A DNA stretch of 56,332 nucleotides from Candidatus Methanoperedens sp. (GTDB lineage Archaea > Halobacteriota > Methanosarcinia > Methanosarcinales > Methanoperedenaceae): contig JAHFDG010000022.1 of NCBI GenBank assembly GCA_023249105.1, forward strand, positions 1-56,332, written 5' to 3'. A model generated the notes under the pieces. It searched no databases. It had not been told where the DNA came from and worked only from the letters and a program-made list of their open reading frames with translations. Positions within the stretch are counted from its first letter, which is position 1. Each line of letters begins with the position of its first letter. This document shows, piece by piece, positions 51,575 to 56,332 of this stretch. The position numbers were made by a program, and so were the translations under genes.

Positions 51575-51709
51575 ATGAAAACACAATGCCCTCTTTGCGG
51601 AGCCAGGTTTGATACAAAGGACTGTGAAGGCTGCAAGGCATGCCCGCGTTTCATGAAATGCGGCTTAATCCTGTGTCCGAATTGCGGGCATGAATTTCCC
51701 CCTCCGTAA
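51575..51709 (+). CDS. 44-aa zinc-ribbon protein after feoB
   Basis: A tiny gene, ATG at 51575 and TAA at 51707, beginning 9 bases after the feoB stop. The product has eight Cys as four pairs or singles (CPLCGARF, CEGCKACPRFMKCG, CPNCGHEF) and should bind one or two metal ions. It is too small for FeoC, and is not the known membrane FeoB-associated protein. The spacing and Cys pattern make it credible. Function unknown. Confidence 0.7.
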   Translation: MKTQCPLCGARFDTKDCEGCKACPRFMKCGLILCPNCGHEFPPP

Positions 51710-51803
51710 AATTATATCGTCATTACATAATACAAGGCAAAAACCGAGTGGTTCCCTCATATATCCCGTCAACTATTCTATTGGCTGTTGCCGTATTTCT
51801 AAG

Positions 51804-51836
51804 TAAAAAAAATAAGAAAGAAGGTATTTTACCTTC
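51804..51836 (-). terminator. Hairpin/T-run terminator of the octaheme gene
   Basis: GAAGGTA and TACCTTC form a stem with a 3-base loop (51820-51836), followed on the minus strand by an almost pure T run (51818 to 51804). The hairpin overlaps the last codons and stop of the cytochrome gene. The gap 51710-51828 has nothing else. Confidence 0.75.
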
Positions 51837-53079
51837 TTCTCAAGAGTCCCGCTACTAGCAGTGCCGAAATTGCTATTAGCGCCTCAAACGCTGGTGTTTT
51901 TGGCGTTGTTACTGGCGTTGCTGTCGCAGTGGCTTCCGCTTTGACATATTTATGTATGCCTTTTGCATACTGCCCTGCCCATGCCTTATCCTTAGTGTTA
52001 TGGCAGTTCAGGCATGTCCATTCCAGCGTCAGATATCCATTAGCAAATTTTCCATCGTCAGTAAACATCTTTGCGTTGGCGTCGGTGTTTATCTTGAACA
52101 GATGCGTCTTGACGTCTGCTTTGAATCTGGCTGCATCTCCTGTTGCTGATTCACCTATGGCTGGCATATGGCAGTTGATACATTTCACGCCTGCTTTCTG
52201 CATCGTGCTTCCCGTGAAATCTGTATTCTGCTTGGCATGGCATGATGAGCACTGCGCCTCTATATTGGCGCCTTCTGTTGGGTTCGTCTGTCCAACATGA
52301 GAACCTTTATGCGGTTCATGGCACTGGACACAGTTAAGTCCTTTATGCGGGCCGTTCAGGATTTCGGGGTATTGTTCATGGTGGTCTATGAATTTACCGT
52401 CTTTGGCGATAATCTTTGTATCGTCAGCGCCTCTTGTGTGGCAGGCTCCGCAAACTGCGGCAGAGTCATTCTTTATAATAGCCACACCTTTTCCTCCACC
52501 TTTGGCAATGTGAACGCTGCCCGGCCCGTGGCAAGCCTCACAGCCTATGGACTTCTCTTCCCATGTTCCGACAATACCTGGTTTGTTAGCCTGGTTCCCT
52601 GCCAGAGAATAGCCGGTTGTATGGCAATTGCCACAATTAAATTGTAATTTTTCACCGGGATGATAATCTACCCATTGTTTAGTAGCTATGTTGTACTGGT
52701 TCGAACCGTTAACACTTCTGTCAGCCCCTGTCTTTGTGATTATATAACCATTGTTGTCTATATACCTCGACTTCCAGCCCCAACCTCCAATAACGAGATA
52801 AATATCGTTATACGTATATCCCTCAGGAGCCGGTATAGGCGGCGAATTGAATACCTGGATTTCGGCCGGGGTGTTTAATTTATAAGGATGCCCTGATGTT
52901 TTCCAGTCATTGTATTTTTCCATATGACAGGTCTTGCATTTTTCAGATCCTGCATATGTTGAAGCCGGGTCCGGTTTGGTCACCGGGACTTTATGTTCAC
53001 CTATTACGTAGTCCTTTGCAGATACCTGCTGCACAGACAGCAGAATCGCAAATGCTAGCAAAATATATAATATTTTCAA
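51829..53079 (-). CDS. Octaheme c-type cytochrome with PGF-CTERM-like sorting tail
   Basis: A 416-residue exported cytochrome. A signal peptide (KILYILLAFAILLSVQQVSA) is followed by eight CXXCH sites: CKTCH, CGNCH, CEACH, CGACH, CVQCH, CSSCH, CINCH and CLNCH. The spacing resembles cytochrome c554/octaheme reductase relatives. The C-terminus has a Thr/Ala linker, then TPAFEALIAISALLVAGLLRRR split as motif, hydrophobic helix and Arg cluster, a likely archaeosortase target. The start is TTG, preceded by a strong AGGGGGGG. It follows the EB_dh-like gene and probably passes electrons outward at the envelope. Confidence 0.88.
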   Translation of the reverse strand: MKILYILLAFAILLSVQQVSAKDYVIGEHKVPVTKPDPASTYAGSEKCKTCHMEKYNDWKTSGHPYKLNTPAEIQVFNSPPIPAPEGYTYNDIYLVIGGWGWKSRYIDNNGYIITKTGADRSVNGSNQYNIATKQWVDYHPGEKLQFNCGNCHTTGYSLAGNQANKPGIVGTWEEKSIGCEACHGPGSVHIAKGGGKGVAIIKNDSAAVCGACHTRGADDTKIIAKDGKFIDHHEQYPEILNGPHKGLNCVQCHEPHKGSHVGQTNPTEGANIEAQCSSCHAKQNTDFTGSTMQKAGVKCINCHMPAIGESATGDAARFKADVKTHLFKINTDANAKMFTDDGKFANGYLTLEWTCLNCHNTKDKAWAGQYAKGIHKYVKAEATATATPVTTPKTPAFEALIAISALLVAGLLRRR

Positions 53080-53212
53080 GATATTTTCCCCCCTTACATG
53101 TTTTTCTTTTTATAACATTAAACTTAAATTGATTTAAAGGTTTTGGGAATAAACTGCATCCAAAAATGATGTTATGTGGAAAGTACAAAAAAATTCAATT
53201 GAAAGCGATTCG

Positions 53213-53245
53213 GAAAAATAAAAAAGAAGGTATTGTTTTACCTTC
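53213..53245 (-). terminator. Hairpin/T-run terminator of the EB_dh-like gene
   Basis: GAAGGTA (53226-53232) pairs with TACCTTC (53239-53245), followed on the minus strand by a T-rich run (53225 to 53213). The stem is identical to that at 51820-51836, and again overlaps the last codons. A partial read-through to the octaheme gene is possible. The gap 53080-53237 has no other gene. Confidence 0.75.
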
Positions 53246-54374
53246 TTCTAACCAGAACAGCCACCAGCAGTGCTCCGACTGCGAATATTATTTCAAATGC
53301 CGGTGTCTTTGGTGTTGGCGCCGGTGTTGCAGTCGTGGGTACTGGCGTTGGAGTCGCCAGCGCTGCGAAAACGAGTTTGCTCACACCCGTCTCATAGCTG
53401 TGCCTTACCTGCGCATTATCAAATATCGCAGTGCCAAAGGAATATTCCTTCTTCATGTCAGAGAACTGCACATCATACTGGCTTCCAGTTGTCAGTTTTC
53501 TGCCGTATTCCATTGTCCATTTGCCGTCCGCATAGACAGCCTTGCCCTTGATGTCTGCCCTGTCTCCTGTGGGAGGTCTTACGATTATACCTGCAATTTC
53601 ATCATTTGTTTTGTAGGTATCCTTGAAGGGCTGCTTCTCAGAATCAACAATCCAGTACGGCGGAGCCGGCTGGTCTGCTGAGGTATAGTTCGGAGCGGTC
53701 TTGGCGGCATTGATGTTATCAGAGTATGGCCCTGGAGTCCCAGGATCGCTATGTCTGCCCGCATCTGCCGCAGTTGTTTTATTGTATCTTGTGGAGTCCA
53801 GGTACTGGTCATCTACATAACCTGATGGATTTGTTCGCACAAGTTTTGCATGCCAGATATCTGCCATCTCACCAGGATTTGGAGCATATTTATTGCCGAA
53901 GTCTTTGACATCTGAGTTCTCACCTACATGGCATGTGGCAAAACAACCAGACGCTTCGAAAGTGGGTATGTTTATGTTCCATATCTGAGCGAACTTATCT
54001 TCATAAAAAGTATTCTCGCCGCCTTCCTTGGCGTTGGGTGTCTTAAGCTGCTTCCATGTACCGTCAGCCTGTTTTTGCCACGGCATGCGCCTTAAGCTTT
54101 CTGTCGGGTCGTTCCACGAGGCAAGGAAATACACAGAGTCGTCTGTATAAACGCTTTTCAGCGTAACCGTATGCGCTCCTGTATTGGCTCCTCCCGCCAC
54201 ATTAACCGTCATGGCAGTTGCCTGGTCCCATATTGCTTCTGGCGTGCCGTCGATAACCGGCGCTGCAGCCACCTTTACAGAAGTAAGGGTGCCGGCAGAC
54301 CCAAGTCCAATGCCAAAAGACAACCATATCACCAATCCTAACACTATTGATTTTTTAACTTTTCCCATTTTCAT
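53238..54374 (-). CDS. Ethylbenzene-dehydrogenase-like heme-binding protein with sorting tail
   Basis: A 378-residue exported protein. I start it at the ATG at 54374, with GGGAGGAGT 4 bases upstream and a signal peptide core (SIVLGLVIWLSFGIGLGSAG). The domain pattern (APVIDGTPEAIWDQA, VYFLASWNDPTES, KFAQIWNINIPTFEA, AIFDNAQVRHSYE) resembles the EB_dh heme-binding domain of DMSO-reductase-family gamma subunits and soluble relatives. A CX3CH site (CFATCH) may bind heme c unconventionally. A Pro/Thr linker leads to TPKTPAFE, a hydrophobic helix and RRR. It is first in the pair with the octaheme cytochrome. Confidence 0.8.
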   Translation of the reverse strand: MKMGKVKKSIVLGLVIWLSFGIGLGSAGTLTSVKVAAAPVIDGTPEAIWDQATAMTVNVAGGANTGAHTVTLKSVYTDDSVYFLASWNDPTESLRRMPWQKQADGTWKQLKTPNAKEGGENTFYEDKFAQIWNINIPTFEASGCFATCHVGENSDVKDFGNKYAPNPGEMADIWHAKLVRTNPSGYVDDQYLDSTRYNKTTAADAGRHSDPGTPGPYSDNINAAKTAPNYTSADQPAPPYWIVDSEKQPFKDTYKTNDEIAGIIVRPPTGDRADIKGKAVYADGKWTMEYGRKLTTGSQYDVQFSDMKKEYSFGTAIFDNAQVRHSYETGVSKLVFAALATPTPVPTTATPAPTPKTPAFEIIFAVGALLVAVLVRRR

Positions 54375-54412
54375 ATAACTCCTCCCAGATATCGCATGCA
54401 CTCTTTCACCCG

Positions 54413-54424
54413 ATTTATATAGTG
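54413..54424 (-). promoter_or_regulatory. TATA box of the EB_dh-like gene
   Basis: ACTATATAAATC on the minus strand lies 39-50 bases before the ATG at 54374 and would start a mRNA with a short leader carrying the ribosome site. The rest of the gap 54425-54508 is AT-rich and has no gene. Confidence 0.55.
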
Positions 54425-54508
54425 CTTGATTTGCTACCTATCTGTAATATTTAATTGGTCTTTAAAGCTTATAAACATTTTTCAATTACGAAAAGCTATT
54501 TTAGAGTA

Positions 54509-54892
54509 TTAACTATATATAATTTTTATATTATTCACTATGATTAAAAAATAGACGATGTTCAGAAAAATTACTATGAACATTATATTTAAGATGGATA
54601 TTATCGCCATTGAGTTCCCGAGGTCTTTTCCACTGTGAAGCATAAATTCGGAGTTTTCCCAGATAATTTTTGTTATGAAACCTAATAGCAGAACCGTTAA
54701 AATCTTCAAACCGGATGGTAATAGCATTCCAAATAAATCAAAAAGATATGCTGTTTTTTCGTTGGCTTCATAGGCATTGACGTATTTTATACCGATATAG
54801 GTACTGATAACATCCAGAATAATCAAGAAAATAAGTGAGTAAATGCTATATTTGATGATTTTTTTATAATTAAGTACTATCTCTTTGAACAT
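54509..54892 (-). CDS. DUF5658-like small membrane protein
   Basis: A 127-residue membrane protein starting MFKEIVLNYKK; upstream in-frame residues overlap the GGGGGG-rich ribosome region. It has four TM helices. The pattern LDVISTYIGIKYVNAYEANE fits the DUF5658 signature (Asp, Thr, then E-x-N). Function unknown. The gap 54893-55066 has an inverted repeat TGCTGC/GCAGCA at about 54924-54948 but no gene. Confidence 0.6.
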   Translation of the reverse strand: MFKEIVLNYKKIIKYSIYSLIFLIILDVISTYIGIKYVNAYEANEKTAYLFDLFGMLLPSGLKILTVLLLGFITKIIWENSEFMLHSGKDLGNSMAIISILNIMFIVIFLNIVYFLIIVNNIKIIYS

Positions 54893-55066
54893 TATTGACC
54901 CCCCGTTCAGCAATTTCCCGGCTGCTGCGCTTCCCCTCAAGCAGCAATTGCAAATAATGATATGTTCCGGAAATATTTAAAGCTTTCTAAAGTATTGTAT
55001 ATAGTTCATTATAATCATAATTCTGATGTGCATATTGCGGGAACTGTCGCATGGGTTTGTGTTAAT

Positions 55067-55426
55067 TTAAATTTTTTGAAGTTCCTTGACAACTGCGCCG
55101 AAATCATCGTAGCATGAAAGAAGATACAGCAGCAGAAATAGAGGGGTATGATAGAGCCAGCCTGCAATTACCACCGGCAGAAGACCAAAAACAATACCGA
55201 GAATATTCCCATATACCTTCTTGCTTCCAAGCTTTTCCCAGTCTGCAGCTATTCTTATATTGCCTTTTTCAAATAGAATCCTGTACTCAAGCTGATGATA
55301 TTTTGCAAATAAAATGTGACCAAGTTCATGCATGCCCACCGCAATGCCAAGGTAGATGAACATCACGAGAAGGTATTTCCCAAAACCGTACAGGATACCG
55401 TATAATAGATGAGATGTGGAGGTCAT
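55067..55426 (-). CDS. Short M50-like membrane protein with HELGH
   Basis: A 119-residue protein with three to four TM helices. GMHELGHILFAKYHQLEYRI in the first or second helix carries the zinc-protease HExxH motif, followed by a small soluble loop (GNIRIAADWEKLG). The second metal ligand motif of M50 proteases (NxxPxxxxDG) is not obvious; CYDDFGAV near the end may take its place. Much shorter than typical site-2 proteases. GGAAGC precedes the ATG. Confidence 0.6.
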   Translation of the reverse strand: MTSTSHLLYGILYGFGKYLLVMFIYLGIAVGMHELGHILFAKYHQLEYRILFEKGNIRIAADWEKLGSKKVYGNILGIVFGLLPVVIAGWLYHTPLFLLLYLLSCYDDFGAVVKELQKI

Positions 55427-55468
55427 GCTTCCTTATCTTAAATCGGTGCCCTGGCTGTATAAAGGTAT

Positions 55469-55681
55469 TTAATTTTTCCTCAAATCAAACACATATCTCT
55501 TTACCCGCGGGGCAACATCGCCGCAGCCTCTGTAAAAGTCGATATGCCATCCACTTTCAAGAAGCAGCTTTTTAAAATGGGCAATCTCAAAATTCTTCTT
55601 GAATGTATAAAAGTGGATTATTCCTTCCGGTTTCAATATGGAACTGGCAATATTCAGAAAATGGTCATGTGCGTAAAGGGG
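55469..55681 (-). pseudogene. Trm5-like methyltransferase C-terminal remnant
   Basis: The minus strand reads about 71 codons from after an in-frame TGA (55682-55684) to a TAA at 55469. The product contains FLNIASSILKPEGIIHFYTF and DVAPRVKRYVFDLR, the C-terminal part of Trm5-type tRNA (guanine37-N1) methyltransferases. The SAM-binding half is missing and no start codon with ribosome site is found, so it is a truncated gene. The sequence upstream shows no further Trm5 similarity. Confidence 0.6.
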
Positions 55682-55781
55682 TCATTTTTGACAGTAATAA
55701 AATCGTGGAAATACTACCCTGGTCATGATGCAGTATTACGATGCAGGCTTGCTGTCATAAATAGAAAAAAGAACATCAGAC

Positions 55782-55967
55782 CTATACCAGCAGCGCAGCA
55801 TCAAACAAGTTGGGGGGGATTTTGCGCTGCGTCTGCTTTTGGTGGTTGTGTTCCTTGAGGCTTATGATTTTAATATTATTTAATTGGATATACAGCCTTT
55901 CTATTTCGTTGCCATCCATGCCCGCTTTTAAGAGTCCTATTCGTTCTTCCGTACTTTCCACAACCAT
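55782..55967 (-). CDS. Small hypothetical protein (61 aa)
   Basis: Starts MVVESTEERIGLLKAGMDGN, followed by EIERLYIQLNNIKII, a charged helical unit; the end (IPPNLFDAALLV) looks less ordered. It starts 3 bases after the Cys-rich gene and has the ribosome site AGGATTAAAAA, so the two should be co-translated. No family recognised. The sequence up to the Trm5-like remnant (55682-55781) has no gene. Confidence 0.5.
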   Translation of the reverse strand: MVVESTEERIGLLKAGMDGNEIERLYIQLNNIKIISLKEHNHQKQTQRKIPPNLFDAALLV

Positions 55968-55970
55968 TTT

Positions 55971-56144
55971 TTAATCCTGTTGTATCCTAACAAGCCTGCT
56001 CCAGAACGGACAGCACATTCTATCTTCCTGCTTGCCTCCGCATGTAACTATCTCCCCATTGCTGCTAAAGGCACAGTACTCAATCGGCGGGTCTTTGGGG
56101 TCTTCATTTTCACATTTTACCGAGAATTTACATTTTTGTACCAT
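55971..56144 (-). CDS. 57-aa Cys-rich small protein
   Basis: ATG at 56144, TAA at 55971. The product starts MVQKCKFSVKCENEDPKDPP and has six Cys (C5, C11, C24, C35, C44, C45) spread as KCKF, KCEN, YCAF, TCGG and MCCPFW, suggesting a metal or Fe-S site. An AAGGAT ribosome site precedes the ATG. Six conserved-looking Cys in so short a frame and the coupled next gene argue that it is real. The last 188 bases of the window (56145-56332) hold nothing I can support. Confidence 0.6.
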   Translation of the reverse strand: MVQKCKFSVKCENEDPKDPPIEYCAFSSNGEIVTCGGKQEDRMCCPFWSRLVRIQQD

Positions 56145-56332
56145 GTTTTTTATCCTTATTTTGTTTTTGTATTTTTTCTCTGTTGTGTAACAACCCCTAT
56201 TTATTCTTTACTACCTGAGTTTGACAGGGTAAATAATATGATAGTCCTCAGCATCTTTGTTATTGATGAAATACCAAAAAAAACTGAGGACATATGAGAT
56301 AATCCCTAATGAGAATATATGCTTTCCGATTG

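Noticed and set aside
55544-55858. Plus-strand 104-codon frame near the right end
   Set aside because: It is antisense to the Trm5-like remnant, whose protein similarity on the other strand is clearer, and it lacks a ribosome site.

Overview
The window is chromosomal DNA of an anaerobic methane-cycling euryarchaeon. It carries SepRS (Cys-tRNA synthesis in methanogen relatives), MfnA (methanofuran synthesis), a methanogenesis-marker-2-like protein, a GHMP-type archaeal shikimate kinase, Trm1, an archaeal SRP RNA and archaeal TATA-type promoters, several apparently giving leaderless transcripts. Combined with very large multiheme c-type cytochromes this points to 'Candidatus Methanoperedens' (ANME-2d) or a close relative. 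That assignment is an inference; no 16S or mcrA gene is present.

Layout. 0.3-6.1 kb: a FilR1-like regulator, a UbiA prenyltransferase, a Cache-HAMP receptor without an output domain, an RNase HI-like protein, a lipoprotein with an archaellin-like C-terminus, and a conserved protein of unknown function. 6.1-11.4 kb (minus): pycB-pycA-birA, the two-subunit pyruvate carboxylase with its biotin ligase, followed by a lipoprotein and a membrane protein. 11.5-13.3 kb: VapBC toxin-antitoxin genes and an AT-rich SIR2-domain gene, a small accessory patch. 13.4-14.7 kb: trm1 and tRNA-Thr(UGU). 14.8-28.5 kb (minus): the most striking locus, one 3521-residue cytochrome with about 70 CXXCH and 6 CX4CH motifs by hand count, followed 2 bp later by a secreted FG-GAP propeller/Ig-repeat protein. 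28.8-32.6 kb (minus): aroC-sepS-aroK-chorismate mutase. 32.7-38.6 kb: a ferredoxin, a ribbon-helix-helix protein, a zinc-ribbon methyltransferase-like protein, mfnA, a DUF116 protein and an MBL-fold protein. 38.6-40.9 kb: thioredoxin coupled to a 29-residue Cys peptide, a peroxiredoxin, and an FtsZ with a C-terminal membrane anchor. 41-43.1 kb: AT-rich hypothetical genes between two related ~70-bp repeats, then tRNA-Arg(UCG). 43.2-47.9 kb: SAM hydrolase, bacterial-type QueA and TGT, the marker-2-like protein, SRP RNA and a small winged-helix protein. 48-51.7 kb: an iron-uptake operon (FTR1 permease, DtxR-FeoA regulator, FeoB, small zinc-ribbon protein) behind a DtxR-like palindrome. 51.8-54.4 kb (minus): an ethylbenzene-dehydrogenase-type heme protein and an octaheme cytochrome sharing the same C-terminal sorting signal and hairpin terminator. 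54.5-56.3 kb: small membrane proteins, a Trm5-like gene remnant and two tiny genes.

How it fits together. The giant cytochrome with its propeller partner, the octaheme cytochrome with the EB_dh-like protein, and ferrous plus ferric iron uptake together suggest a cell that exports electrons across its envelope and needs much iron for heme. A CACCGCAAAG-type repeat recurs in intergenic gaps across the window. The strongest candidates for undescribed biology are the giant cytochrome/propeller operon, the tail-anchored FtsZ, and the archaellin-like lipoprotein.
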